Shown here: positions 12,001 to 23,802 of the stretch, one piece after another
How positions within the stretch are numbered: the first letter of the stretch is position 1
Layout of the letters: each line of letters opens with the position of its first letter
Assembly (NCBI RefSeq): GCF_027942865.1
Contig: NC_134509.1
Location: 10,189,754-10,253,753 of the forward strand
Direction: 5' to 3'
Origin: Odontesthes bonariensis
Lineage: Eukaryota > Chordata > Actinopteri > Atheriniformes > Atherinopsidae
DNA length: 64,000 nucleotides
Translations under genes and position numbers: made by a program
Notes under the pieces: generated by a model
What the model was told of the DNA's origin: nothing
Databases searched by the model: none
Seen by the model: only the letters and a program-made list of their open reading frames with translations

Positions 12001-13965
12001 GTACATGTGTGCACATTTGTCTGGAGAGTCACGTCCTGCTGAGAAGATATCCAAACTAATTAACAAGACAGCAACTGCTGACAAAGACACATGTTAAGTC
12101 ATGAAAATAAACATGACCAACTAATACATGCCATAAGAGCGGTTGAATGAAATTTAGATTAATTTGTTTACTTTTTGTGAAGCTACAAAGTAGAACCTCC
12201 CAGCTGGTCAGAAAGGAAAACTCAACTGGTGTGTAACGGTCCCAGAAAACTGGATCCGTGAAGCACAACACTTGACTGCAAAAGAGTTTCAAAAGGTCTT
12301 ACAAAGGTTAATAATCAGGTGATTTACGGAACTCTCCACTAGCTCTTTCAGTCAACTATCTGTGGTAGAGGCAGAACGGTTAGAAACAGCTTCACTCAAG
12401 AATAGTGGACTTGAATCTTGAGCGTAACATACCTAACATACCATGTTGTAACATGTTTTCTTTACGAGGTTGAAAAACAGGATCACCATAGGAGCCACCT
12501 AGGAGCGACTTGGGACACCGATCAGTGGTGAGCAATTGTTTCAGGTTTGGGTCCTTGATATCGCACCTGGAGGAACAGCTGAAGCTTAAGGGTGCGACAG
12601 GGCGCACAAACAAATTCAGCAAGAAAATCCCAATCTAAAAATCTTAAATTATGTTAAGTAAATTTTTTTGGCTTTAAGTAGCACTACTATGATTTCCTAT
12701 TCATACTGTTACATATTTGATATGTTACAGCTAACCTAAAAACTTTTTTACAAGCAACGAGTCAGAATGAATCCAACCAAAACTTTCTGACTATGTAGGA
12801 TTAGGACGTTGGACTGGGCAGTCAGGACACGAATATCTCATTTAAACTGTTGAAGTTTTTGATTATATGAGAAAAAAAGAGAGACTAAGAACTGCGTTAA
12901 TGGAGAAAGAAAGTTTCTGTTGTGGTTTGTTATGCTTCGTATATTTCATACATTCTATTCAATGTTTGACTTCATTCAAAAGCTCAAAAAACAAAAGTAA
13001 AAATATTTGAAACTTTCAGAACACGTTGAAGTAACAGGAAAAATGAGCTTCAGTTATAAAAACTATCATAACTTTTTTTTACTGTAATTTCGTTGATTTT
13101 TAGAAGTAGGAAAAATAAACGATGCTACTCTTATGTGCCAACACACACGTCTGTACAAAGTAAAAGAAATTGGATAGTTTCGTGTGTCAAGCTGTGTATA
13201 ATTAGAATCTCACCAAAAATATCGGCTTACTCGAGACTTATATAAATGATATCTTAGCGCCATGGCAACTCTTAACCTGTGAGCAACAATGTCAGCCTGC
13301 TAATTGCTTTAATTAGAGGGCAACAGCCTGTTGTGTCAAAAACTTGCAGATTGCCACATGGACATGAACTTGGTCGAATCCTACTCAATACTTTCTCAAT
13401 ACTTTCTTGAGTAAAACACACTGATGCCTGTGTTTGGAGCACTGCAAAATCTATCACTGAAGCACAGATGTGGTGTCAGAGCAAGGTGTAAAGTTAATGA
13501 TTATAATGGCCATCTCTGGAACTAACAGCTTTGCTGGAAATGGCACAACAATTATGCTCTGCATGTAATTGTCTCAAGCCACGAGGTTTGTCTCATTTCC
13601 CTAGATTCGTGGTGGAATTTCATCATCTCTAAACACACCATGGAACACAAATCCAAAGATTTAGCTTGTCCATTGTTCTCAATGGTTTTGAACTGCTCAT
13701 TTTTTATCAAGACTATGTTTGATGCAACTGAGCATATCAACTTTCTCAAGTGCGAGTTCTTTAGGTGCATTAAAGTCAAATATAGAAGTTCCAAGATTGA
13801 AAATATATTTAATTCAGGATAAAGTCTGGGTCAAAGAGGTTGCTTTTTTTGTTCTGAAACACATAATACTGCATTCCTGATTTTCCTTCTGTGTCCACAT
13901 GAGCATTCTATGCTTATCCATTTTATTTTGTAGTGATCTCACATACTCTATAGCAATCAAGGGAA
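12001..13965. other. no gene recognised
   Basis: AT-rich sequence with only short open frames (under 81 codons), no recognisable domain, no tandem array. Confidence 0.5.
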
Positions 13966-13969
13966 TTTT

Positions 13970-14520
13970 ATATTTTTAAATCAAATTTTTATTTTATTTG
14001 AAAGAAAAGTATAAATAGGCATGTGCACATGTTACAAAAATAGATAAAAAAGATATATATTCATATACCTATACATATGCTCACATACAATTGCATGAAA
14101 ATAAAGTGAAATAATAGTAAAAATAACCAAAAATCACAACCCCAAATTTAACCCACCCACACCCTGGATCCAGAACTCCAAATCCCAGTTACATATTACA
14201 CCTGAAATCCAAGAAGAATAGTTAGAAGTGAACACCAAGCCTTTGTTGCCAACTCTTTAGCTCCGAGGACTCTGGCTGTCGACAACTCCAAAAAAACAAT
14301 GTCCAAATATGTCAAAACCCATGCCCGAGAAGAAGGCGAATGTAGAGGTTTCCAACGTGTGGCAACTAGCTTTTTCGCAGCTGTAAGTCCAGCCAACAAT
14401 GCTCCTCTCTTGTCCAGCGTCAAACCCATCCTTGATCAATCGTTCAAAATGAGTGATTTTACTTAGATAAGTGAGAGGCAACCATCTTCCAAAATTCGAT
14501 CACTGGGGAACACTCCCAGA
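13970..14520 (-). mobile_element. L1-like LINE 3' fragment (tentative)
   Basis: Read on the minus strand, 14196-14500 encodes pieces such as LLAGLTAAKKLVATRW, which resemble the C-terminal end of L1-type ORF2 proteins, spread over two frames. Downstream on that strand the sequence becomes A-rich (TAAAATAAAAATTTGA near 13975), as expected of a LINE tail. It is a 5'-truncated, decayed piece; the family is uncertain. Confidence 0.4.
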
Positions 14521-16063
14521 ACATATGAAAAAAAACGGCCAAACACTTTAGATGAACAGAAGGGAATTAATTGTTTATTTTCTCCACTTATGTCTTGTCT
14601 GACATCCATGGTGTTTCCTCTTCAACTCGTCAGGCATTTGGGAACTTTTTCCTGAGATTACATAGGTTTTGGAAAGTTCTTTCAGTAGCTCCTGCTTGTG
14701 AACAACTTTGCTGTTGCCATGGTAATTCAGCATAACACGTGTTAAAAGGTATCAGAAGTTCAAGGACAAATCACCCAAGCAGCACAGCTTCCAAACCAGT
14801 ATAAAAAGGAAAAAAATATCGATATTTTTCTGGAAGGAAAGGTCAGTGGAAAATTTGAACAAAATAAATAACCATTTGCTTGGACTTGCTACATTCTGCT
14901 GCTACCAAGATTTGGCATATTCCAGAGAGTTGAATGCGTGGAATACTCTTTACAGTGAAACCAATTCATTCAAGTGCAAAAATATGCATGTTTACTTTCT
15001 CATTTAGTTTGCAATGCTTTTAAGGCAGAAGAATACAAAAATACAGTTTTCATAAATTGCACTTTGATACACTACAATAAGAAAAGTACTTGGTTAAAAA
15101 GTACTTAAACATGGAATTATACAGGGCTGAAAATGTTCTATTTTTGTTTAAAGGTCCTTGAGTTGTTGTTGTGACTCACTGTTAGCACACTGGAGGAGAA
15201 CAGAGCAATGCTATCTCACTTGCACTCCTGTGCTTTCAAAAGATTGCATTTTTTTAAAATGCATTTCTTTTCATGGAATGATAATATAGACCTTTAAAAG
15301 GCATGTCAGCCAATAAGCCTGCCTCAGAGAATCGAGTTGAATTAGTGAAGTCTTTTGTCAATAAGAATCCTTAATAATCCTTAATAATATTAATAGAAAA
15401 TAACTAAAGCAATAAAAAAAAAACTACTTGAGATATCCAAACTTATACATTTCATTGTATTTGGAATGTGTGTGTTCTGTGTGACTGGTTCCAGGAAAGA
15501 TTCACTGGCTTTTCTAGGAGGATTGTTAATGCATCTCTAATTTTCTCAATCTTTTGTTAGTTACTTATGTTTCAGAACTTGATTAGGGTTAAGGAAAGGC
15601 CCTTATCTTTTGTCCAGTTTTATGTAGGTCCTGTCAAAGAATCCTGTTGAGCATTTTGCTCACGCCTGGTATTCTGTTTCTCGTATAAAGAAGCGTAATG
15701 TTTATGTTTCATATAGCTTCTCAAATCTATATGTTTCTGTTCTGTTGCTAAGGAACGTAGACATTAACACTGTCCCATATACCACTATAATAGCACAACC
15801 TCTTTACCTTCTACAGTTTTAAAAGAACCTTTATCAGGTGAAATGAAGAAAAAGAAAAAAGAAATCCCAAATGGGTGGGTTTTGATAGCCACAAAAATGA
15901 TTCAAAGATTTAGCAGATCAGATTTAGTGACACGATCTCAGGAAATTGAGGGTAAAACAGCAAAGACACAAATGCCTTTTGTTTTTCAGTACAAGAACAT
16001 CAGAAATGTGACAATGACAACACAGTGCTTGAGAAATTATTTCTTTGTTATTTTGTGGGAAGC
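14521..16063. other. no gene recognised
   Basis: AT-rich sequence with A-rich runs (for example 15408-15422). The open frame at 15843-16199 has no recognisable domain and runs into the solo LTR. Confidence 0.5.
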
Positions 16064-16440
16064 TGTCACGATCTGTATTATAGGTTATATTAGGTTTTTG
16101 TCTTGCCAGTTCCTCACTTTCCTCAGCCTCTCTTCTGTCCAGTTGTCAGCTCCACTCACTTCACCTGTGTTTCTTCCCTCAGCTACCTTCACTCACTAAT
16201 CACCCTCCTCTGCATTCAAACTCCCTGTTGTGATTAATTCAGGTCAGATCCTCACCGTCACACCTCACGTTTCCTAGTTCTTGTTTCATCGTGTCCCGTT
16301 CAGGTCTGTTTATTCATCGGTTTTTGTTTGATCAGTTTTTGTTGTTGGTATTCCGGCTTAGCTGCGTTTTGTGTTACAGTTTTTTGGAATAAATGCATTT
16401 CGGGTCCTCCTTCTTCGCCTCCACCTTCCATATTGTGACA
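16064..16440 (+). mobile_element. solo LTR of an LTR retrotransposon
   Basis: A 377-bp block starts TGTCACGATC and ends TTGTGACA, so it has the TG...CA ends of an LTR and a short inverted terminal match. It is flanked on both sides by GAAGC(T) (16059-16063 and 16441-16445), the 5-bp duplication typical of LTR-element integration. GGAATAAATGC at about 16386 supplies a poly(A) signal inside the LTR, which suggests plus orientation. No internal coding region is attached, so it is the product of LTR-LTR recombination. The family is not determined. Confidence 0.7.
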
Positions 16441-16584
16441 GAAGCTGAGAGAAACTCACTGATAGCAATATGGGAGCAACAGTTAGTTCCTGTTAAAAGC
16501 CAGACAACGGCAGATTGAACCAGCTGTTAGACCAGAGAAAATTAAAACAGAATATTTCTCAGCTTAAGAAAAACAGCTATGGAT

Positions 16585-17335
16585 GAAATCCTAAAAGCTT
16601 GAAAAGGGCAACTGGATTTCTTGTGTTTCTTGAAGACGTTTCACCTCTCATCTGGAGGGCTTCTTCAAGTAGTTTAAAGGACCGTTCACCCTTGGCAGGT
16701 TGTCAAGGTCACATGTGTGCTACTGAATCACCTGACCATCAGTCATTTAAATCATTCTATTCTGTGAGTTGTTAACCTGCCTGAAAATGTGAGTTTATGT
16801 CACAAGATCCAGGGTGAGAGTGGTTGTGAAACCGCCTGGGAAGGAGAGTCAAAGCTGCCTTGAGTGCTGGGAAGGCAATGCCTGAGATCGACCCCTTCTG
16901 TTCAAAGATATTCTTTTCCAGATTTATAGGTTAGCCTCTTTGTAATTATAATATGTGGCAGGAGTGTCTGAGAAACTTATAGCGGTCTTCTCCAAAAAAT
17001 TCTGGTTTATTTGAAACCCAAGGATACCCTCAGACACTGACTGGTTCACAAATAAGGACAAAACACCCAATACCATACTGAATGGTGTCACATATGCAGT
17101 ACAGAGCAGCAAGGAGCATACGGATCAGTATATTGGATAGAATAAACAACAATTCAAGAAGTGCATGGCATAGCACGGGCGAGTCAGCTCTTCAGACCAA
17201 GACTCAGTAGTTCAGCCACATCTTCAAAGAGAAGGGACAGTCTTATGAGAACAGTAATGAACAGATTCTGATCAGAGAAAGCAGATGCTTCGAGAGAGGG
17301 GTCAAAGTAGATCAAATCTAAAACACAACACAATG
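16585..17335 (+). mobile_element. Penelope-like element remnant with GIY-YIG-end similarity (tentative)
   Basis: Around 17217-17320 a plus-strand frame reads HIFKEKGQSYENSNEQ then CFERGVK. This resembles the C-terminal part of fish Penelope-like GIY-YIG endonucleases, where a segment of the form H-LKEKGHSFED...WFERGVKEA is familiar to me. The block at 16610-16680 (CACCTCTCATCTGGAGGGCT and its surroundings) resembles the untranslated end seen next to such elements. Stops and gaps show it is dead. Only a search would confirm it. Confidence 0.45.
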
Positions 17336-18323
17336 TATTCTAATCAGGTCTACGCATAGTGCTAACACAGTAACCAGTATTTTTATGCATGGTTTCTGCC
17401 AGTCTGTGTAAAACCTTGGTTATACACTTTCCATCGCCTCTAACATTTTCCCTCTCGTCTGCATTGAAGTAGTTTCTGCAAAAGTGTCTTGTTAATTCAA
17501 TTTGTTAGCTCCCCACATCGTCACAGAAGCTGCATCCAGTACCTGTTTGTTTTCAGACTCAGTTATCTGAGGCAGCATCAGTAACCCCGCTGCCAATTAG
17601 GCTATAGTGGTCTAAACTGCATACTCCTACAGACACACTTTGCACGAGCATAAACAGCAGCTCACATTGGTGTAGGCCACTTATAGAAGCTTTTCTGTGG
17701 GCTCTCTTTTAAGCTCCACATCTACAGGAAGGTGAAACATAACTTTGTTTTTCACTCCTACTCCTCCAAGTGTATATCCAAGTGACCTTGATTTTTGGCC
17801 ATTCTGGCCTACTGTAGAAAAGGCGGAGCAACATGGGGGACAGTGAGGAAAAGGACCTTTCTTCTGTGTAAATATAAATAGCTACAGTCACCAAAAAGCT
17901 GTTATTCTTATCAATGTGTTCAACGCTATTAATAACATAGTTAATAGTATCACATAGCATTTCTTCCAATGGTTTCCCCTTAAATTAGACAGAAAGGGAT
18001 CTAAGGAATTACCGTAGAGAAAGAAGAGAAGAAGAGACAATAAATATTCCATGTTTTCACCAGATCAACACCTGATTTTAGCCAAAGATTATCTCATTCT
18101 TAGCCTTGAAAACAACAAATGCATGTAACCAAGGATTCAAAATTATCCTCAAACTTGGACAATCGGGTTAAATCGGTAGACTTCCCACTCTTGGGATTTT
18201 CTGGTAAACAACCAGGACTGTTTAATAATAAAGAATCATCTGGGCTGTTAATTCTTTTTCTATTTTCATTTGCTCTTTTGTTAAGCTTGAGAGAACGGTG
18301 ACATGAGAAATTCTAGTTCTGAG
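17336..18323. other. no gene recognised
   Basis: Mostly AT-rich sequence without recognisable coding or repeat structure. Confidence 0.5.
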
Positions 18324-18919
18324 CAGGGTGCTTGCGCAAGTCTTGAAAGTCTTAATAAGTATGGAAATTTGAAGCACTGTTTTCCAGACCTTGAAAAGTC
18401 TTGAATTTTGTGTGAAAGTCTTAATAAAGTATGGAAAATAAATGTATGGTAGAATTTTACAGTATGCTCAAAGGCATTGTGCAATGAGAAATAGGAAGGT
18501 AGGCTATAAAACTATAATTTTACTCACTGGTCACGTACTGTTTTAGCCTAATGGGATGAGATGTGAGTGAAGAGACTGAATTCTACATACATTCATCCAT
18601 CCATTCATTTTTTTTATAGATAGTTTTTGTGACACTTGTTAGATGTGAAATTCATGTACTTGTGATTTTCATGTTTTGAAACGTTTTCATCAGTAAAAGC
18701 ATAATTTACTGTGAATAATGCATTTGTTCATTGAATACTAGCCTATAGAAATGAACATTTCTAATAAACACAGTTGGTACAATCTCAACCAATGAAGTAG
18801 GCAGTAGGCACACAAGTTACAGGTACATAAAGTTAAGGTCTTGGGGGAAAAAAGTATCAGTTTTAATAAAGTCTGGAAAAAGTCTGGAATTTTAATTTGG
18901 AAAAAGAGCAAGCACCCTG
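18324..18919. mobile_element. hAT-like MITE
   Basis: A 596-bp block starts CAGGGTGCTTG and ends CAAGCACCCTG, a perfect 11-bp terminal inverted repeat with the CAG...CTG ends usual in hAT elements. Internally it holds repeated AAGTCTTGAA/AAGTCTGGAA motifs near both ends. TCTGAG lies directly before and directly after the element, a partial match to an expected 8-bp target duplication. It has no coding capacity. Confidence 0.65.
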
Positions 18920-19264
18920 TCTGAGTCATCCTGATTTTCAATAGGGATACATCAAATGAAAACTTTTTAAATGGCTGTGCCAGAGAGTCGAGCCCAATCC
19001 AAAAATGATAGCTTTAAAAATGACTTTCCTGAAAGGTTGGACTAGGCAATGCTTAACCTGTGCCTAGTGGGAAAAATATATAATAAAGCTTTTTTCATTC
19101 TATTCTGTGAGAGTTCAAACCAGGACCAAATTCAGAGAAATGCATAAGACATGTACTTGAATATAAAAAAGTATTTCAAATTAACAAGGCAATTAAAAAG
19201 CATAACAAAAGAACAAAGAGAGACAAGAGAAGGATACAGGCAAAGCTTCTGAGCTTGCTGACAA

Positions 19265-19992
19265 TAGCCGCTTTCGGACTGTAGGAACCTTTGGCAGTTC
19301 TAATAACCTTTTAATCCGCGGGGCCGTTTTCTCCCGTGTTCGGACATACAGGAACTCGGGGCTTTCTCCCTTAGTTCCTATAACTATTTACCTCCTTCTC
19401 CGAGGTCGGGTCTTTTCATAGTTCTTATAGAACAAATCTAACGGAGGTGTGTGGTGGTCGGTAGCTAAGCCCCATGTCATGCTATCATGGCTGAAATGTT
19501 TCCTCATAAGACACAGACAGAACCAGCGGGTGTTTAATAAGTTAAACTTACACGTTGTCTCCTTTGTCTGCAGCGCTCTGCTCTCCTTTCTTCCTTCATG
19601 AAATGAAAAAGTATCTCCTGACTCTCTCTGTGAGCTCTTCCAGCCTCGATATTAGACGCCTGATGTGATTGTCCATGATTAATATCACCATCATGCAGAC
19701 CATAAACACGGTGGCCTCCCCGCTCTCCATATTAGCTTCTTGGTGGTGTTTTTTCTACTCTCCTTACTTTTACCGTTTTATTTTGTGTTTGAATGTAGCG
19801 CTAAACGGCTAACGGCTAACACGTCACTGAAGCAGACGGCTGCGCGCGGCGCATCAGTCCCTATCAGGTCCCGACTCATGTGCGAATGCAGACTGAAACA
19901 GTTCCGCTGGGGAAGGATAGTTATCAGAACGAAATTCGAGGAGGGTACTTCTGAGAACTACTTTCTTAGAACGGTCTGTCCGAAAGCGGCTA
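19265..19992. mobile_element. non-autonomous DNA transposon with TAGCCGCTTTCGGAC ends
   Basis: Terminal inverted repeats TAGCCGCTTTCGGAC (19265-19279) and GTCCGAAAGCGGCTA (19978-19992) are exact reverse complements. The interior is unusually GC-rich for this region. No transposase is present. If the outer TA is the target duplication, this would be a TA-inserting family; otherwise the class is open. It ends about 30 bp before the Harbinger element. Confidence 0.65.
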
Positions 19993-20026
19993 ATAGTAAA
20001 CATCTTAAATGAACATTGGAGAGTAA

Positions 20027-20204
20027 AGGCTGATTCTTACTCGGCGCAACCGCGCAACTGTTCTGGCTCGAGAACCATTAATGACGTCATCGAAAGCGCC
20101 AGCCCCTTCACAGTTCCTTCAGCTCATAAGCGCAGTTTGCGCCGAGTATGCGTCACATTTGCAGTTCTCTCCAGACCAGCGGGCGTCACTGTTGAGGAAA
20201 CAAC
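20027..20204 (+). repeat. left terminal inverted repeat of the Harbinger element
   Basis: 178 bp matching the reverse complement of 22781-22958 throughout as read by eye. It includes a start codon context at 20081 encoding MTSSKAPAPSQFLQL, duplicated from the other end. Confidence 0.9.
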
Positions 20205-20950
20205 GTACGTGTCGTACAGATGTTTGTAGAAGCGCACCCTCTCGGTCACCGCGGTCTCTGCAGTGTTCATTTTTTCTTTTTCTTGGTCAGATGTTTCCGG
20301 TTGAGCGCGCGTGTATTTATTGTTGCTCTTATTTGAAACAATAAAGCCCTTGTGTAACTTCAAAATGTGTTTGGCGATCTTTTGTAGGTCTTGTGTAGGG
20401 CGAAACATAAACAGCGATAAAGACATAAGCAAAGGCGAAAATAAGCCAACATGAATCTTATGTGTAGGATATGTGAGAAACTTATTACATGAGCTCACTG
20501 TTGGCTATGTGATAACACAATGGTTGTTTTCTATCTAATGAACTCTGGAGGAAGGTGCTAACTGCAGGAATGCCATCCTTTCACATGGTAACCACCTGCC
20601 TGCCCTGGACCATCAGCTATGAATAGGCAGGTGGCAGGTGGCAGGTGATCCAAGATAGGTGGGACAAGTACAATAGTGTAAATACTGTGTGCAATCCTGC
20701 ATAATCTTTCATTTCTGGCAGATTGTTGTATTATTTTACATGGCATTTCGTCTCTCAGTCTAATTTTTTTAAACTCAGTACTCAGGCCAGGTTCCAGTGT
20801 AATTGAGTAAAGTACTTGGGTCAAAATGCACTCAGTACAAGTAAAATTATTAATTTTAAAAACTACTTGAAAAGTACAAAGTACTCATAAAAGCTACTCA
20901 AGTACAATACTAAATAATAAAAAAGTGCCTCACATTACCCGCTCTCCCCT

Positions 20951-21109
20951 ACAGCTGTTAATAATAGATGTCTACACAGCTGTTTATAATAGATGTCTAC
21001 ACAGCTGTTTATAATAGATGTCTACACAGCTGTTTATAATAGATGTCTACACAGCTGTTTATAAGAGATGTCTACACAGCTGTTTATAAGAGATGGCTAT
21101 ACAGCTGTT
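20951..21109 (+). repeat. 25-bp minisatellite, about 6.4 copies
   Basis: The unit ACAGCTGTTTATAATAGATG plus TCTAC repeats without spacers from 20951. Later copies carry AAGAG for AATAG and the last is partial. It lies in the non-coding left half of the Harbinger element. Confidence 0.9.
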
Positions 21110-21167
21110 ATTGTGTTACATTATGCAAAACACCACACAACGTAAGCAGTGTACGGAGCAGTCAGAA

Positions 21168-21173
21168 TTTATT
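21168..21173 (-). terminator. poly(A) signal of the Harbinger transposase
   Basis: AATAAA on the minus strand, about 135 bases past the transposase stop at 21308-21310. Confidence 0.5.
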
Positions 21174-21307
21174 TCCCAAACTGTATGCATTACACATTAG
21201 TACAAACATAAGAACAGAAGAATCACATGATATTCACAATGCAATATGTACACTGAACCACACCAACTAGTTCAGGATTACTGTCCGGGTCACAATGGTG
21301 CCATGAA

Positions 21308-22776
21308 CTAGTTCAGGCATCCTTTCCGGATGGCAGCGTCCTGCCAAGGAACACTTCCTTGTGGCGTCTGGAAAAAAGTCTTGAAGTCATCCCTCACTGC
21401 CACTGCTCTACGGGATGCACGTGCTGTCGACAATCTAGCAGTATCTGTCAGGTTTGTGTCAGCTTGGCAAAGTCTCCTCCATTCACCAGGCACAATGTCA
21501 CCTGCAGTTGTCACAGTATCAGCAAAGCTGGGGGGGATGTAGCTTCTTTGTGGTGCCACTGCAGCGTCTGTGTATGCCAGCATGTTGTGGAGCGCAATAC
21601 ATGCCTTCACTACGGCCTCTGCTTTGTCCGGATAGCATTCCATGGGCCTGCCAAAAATCCTCCAGCGCGCCGCAAGGATGCCAAAGCTGTTCTCGATCAT
21701 CCTGCGGGCCCTGGAGTGTCTGTAGTTGTACACCTTTTTGGTATCTTCCAGGTTGATACCTGTTGAATAGAAAGTGGATGCACATTACTTAAAGCAGTAT
21801 TCAAAATTTAGTACAAAACTGACACATTTTAAAGTAAATGTAAGGACATAGCACAAGTATTTGTTTACATACCTGCATATGGCCGCATCATGTTGTCATG
21901 TAGAGGGAAGGCAGCATCTCCCACAAACACAAAGGGCATGGTGATGTTCGTCCCTGGAAGGGCAACAGGCTGTGGAAGCTGAAGGCTGCGTTCTAGCAGG
22001 TCAGACCCAAAACGGCTCCTCTGGAAAACTCCTCCATCACTTTCGCGGCCAAAAGCACCAACATCCACCATCGTGAATCGATAACGTGCATCGCATGTAG
22101 CCATCAGCACGATGGAGTGTGCACCTTTGTAATTGTAGTAGTCACTACCAGCATTCGGTGGAGCTGTCAAAGTCACGTGCTTTCCATCGATGCTGCCCAC
22201 ACAATTCGGGAAGTTCCACATCCTCCAGAAGTCTCGGGAAATGTGCTCCCATTCCTCTCCTTTTGGAAGCGCAACAAACTCTCGTCTCAGCGCCAACCAT
22301 ATAGCTCTGCACACCTCTGTGACGATATTACAAACGGTTGAAGTTCCTAGTTTGTAACTAGCAGCGACCGCCGTCTGACTGCTACCTGATGCCAGGATCC
22401 TCAGTGTGCACGCAAGCCTCTCTTCCAAACTCACAGGGCTGCGATGTGTGCGCCTATGATTAATGAATGGCTTGATGCGACGAATCAACTCGTCGAAACG
22501 GTGAGCAGACATTCGGAAGTACCCAAAGTGCTTCTGCTCGTCCATCGTCCTCATTTGCAGAACAAGGACAAAGAACTCACCAGTCTCTTCTCTGTTCTGG
22601 TGCAAAGGACGAACATTCCACCTTCTCTTCTGTTTTTGCCGCAGCCGCTTAGCTCTGAGATACATATACAGTTCTACACCCAGAGTAAATTCATTCCGCA
22701 TCAGCTGTGCCAGCCTCTGCTGACGTGACACCACATTGTGTATGCTTTCTTCGTATGCTTTTCTTCGTCCGGTTCT
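21308..22776 (-). CDS. PIF/Harbinger transposase (HARBI1-like DDE nuclease), two exons
   Basis: It cuts and joins transposon ends. Exon 1 is open from 22776 to 21873 and exon 2 runs from 21759 to the stop at 21308. The intron (21760-21872) has GTATGT...CAG borders and the phase joins RPYAG to [16 protein letters not shown]-terminal helices ([20 protein letters not shown]) and an HTH-like stretch ([16 protein letters not shown]) precede the DDE core: Asp in VGSIDGKHV, Asp in FVGDAAFPL and Glu in [15 protein letters not shown], the standard Harbinger triad. From the GTG at 22734 the product is 437 aa; the first in-frame ATG is at 22704. The likely true N-terminus (MTSSKAPAPS..., ATG 22904) lies in the right TIR in another frame, so a small intron or a 1-base change separates it. 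Confidence 0.88.
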
Positions 22777-22780
22777 TCAG

Positions 22781-22958
22781 GTTGTTTCCTCAACAGTGAC
22801 GCCCGCTGGTCTGGAGAGAACTGCAAATGTGACGCATACTCGGCGCAAACTGCGCTTATGAGCTGAAGGAACTGTGAAGGGGCTGGCGCTTTCGATGACG
22901 TCATTAATGGTTCTCGAGCCAGAACAGTTGCGCGGTTGCGCCGAGTAAGAATCAGCCT
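22781..22958 (-). repeat. right terminal inverted repeat of the Harbinger element
   Basis: Reverse complement of 20027-20204. It contains ATG 22904 and about 40 codons (MTSSKAPAPSQFLQL... to LLRKQ) that probably form the amino end of the transposase or its promoter-proximal exon. Confidence 0.9.
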
Positions 22959-22961
22959 TAA

Positions 22962-23802
22962 GGATGGTACAAAGCAAAGGACTGTGTGACATACTGTCTA
23001 TTGTTTGTTGTCTATTGTGAGAGATTTGAAGTCGTGCACCATACTGTAGACATACTCTATGTTTTTAAAAGCACATTATAGAACGGTAACTAATCTCCTA
23101 CTACTCTGCATACATTAAAACATCTCTCTGCAGTTCAGCTATAAATCCTTTTTGTACTAGAAGAAAGTGCATTATCAAACAATTCTTTATAATGCATGTT
23201 CTGCTCATTGGATTAAAGATAATTGTCCTCTGCATACATTTTCTCTAATGCCAAACTGGAATGATGCTGAGGTGTGAATGGATTTCTCTGTTTCACAGTC
23301 TCTTGTTGTTTCTAAAGTTCAAATAGATCAAATTTTACAAGAGCAACCTAATTACAGGGTGACCCACTAAAATGTATAATGAAAGGCGCTATATCAAACG
23401 AAGAAGAATAATAAAAATGATAACAAATGTAACTATTTTACGAGAATCTCCTGAATGCAAGCAGTTGGAAAAAAAGAAATGTACGTATTAAAAATAAATT
23501 TCATCATAAATTTCAAATTACTTTATCAAGGGATAACTGCCTCTCTCTTTGAGTTGTAATTGGGCATGTTTGGGTTGTTGCTTTGGAGATGTACTTTTTA
23601 CGAAAATAAAAAATTATGCTTATTATCCAAATTTTCCATTGATGTTTTTAGATTTTACTATTTGATTGTTTTACCATGTTTGAACGTGTTGAGTACAATA
23701 TATTTATATACGTTTATATATATTTCTCAGAAGCCTGTCTCAGAACAGTATAGATGATAAATTACAAAGTAGTGATAGGCCTAACATATCTAAATAGATT
23801 TA
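22962..23802. other. no gene recognised
   Basis: AT-rich sequence. GGCGCTATATCAAACGAAG at about 23386 may be a decayed L2-type LINE or SINE tail. Confidence 0.45.

Larger units (their letters stand above)
20027..22958 (-). mobile_element. PIF/Harbinger DNA transposon, young copy
   Basis: A 2,932-bp element whose ends begin AGGCTGATTCTTACTCGG and are long inverted repeats (20027-20204 and 22781-22958). I found no difference between them by eye. TAA flanks both sides (20024-20026 and 22959-22961), matching the 3-bp TWA target duplication of this superfamily. It carries a two-exon minus-strand transposase with all catalytic residues, a poly(A) signal after it, and a 25-bp tandem repeat. Autonomous Harbingers usually also encode a Myb/SANT protein; I could not identify one, so this copy may depend on another. 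Confidence 0.92.

Noticed and set aside
20124-20498. Minus-strand frame in the left half of the Harbinger element as the missing Myb/SANT gene
   Set aside because: It runs into the TIR and shows no tryptophan-spaced Myb repeat; similarity could not be supported.
20951-21109. CRISPR-like array
   Set aside because: Units are head-to-tail with no spacers and the genome is vertebrate; it is a minisatellite.
21330-21766. Overlapping plus-strand open frames
   Set aside because: Shadows of transposase exon 2, which is on the minus strand.
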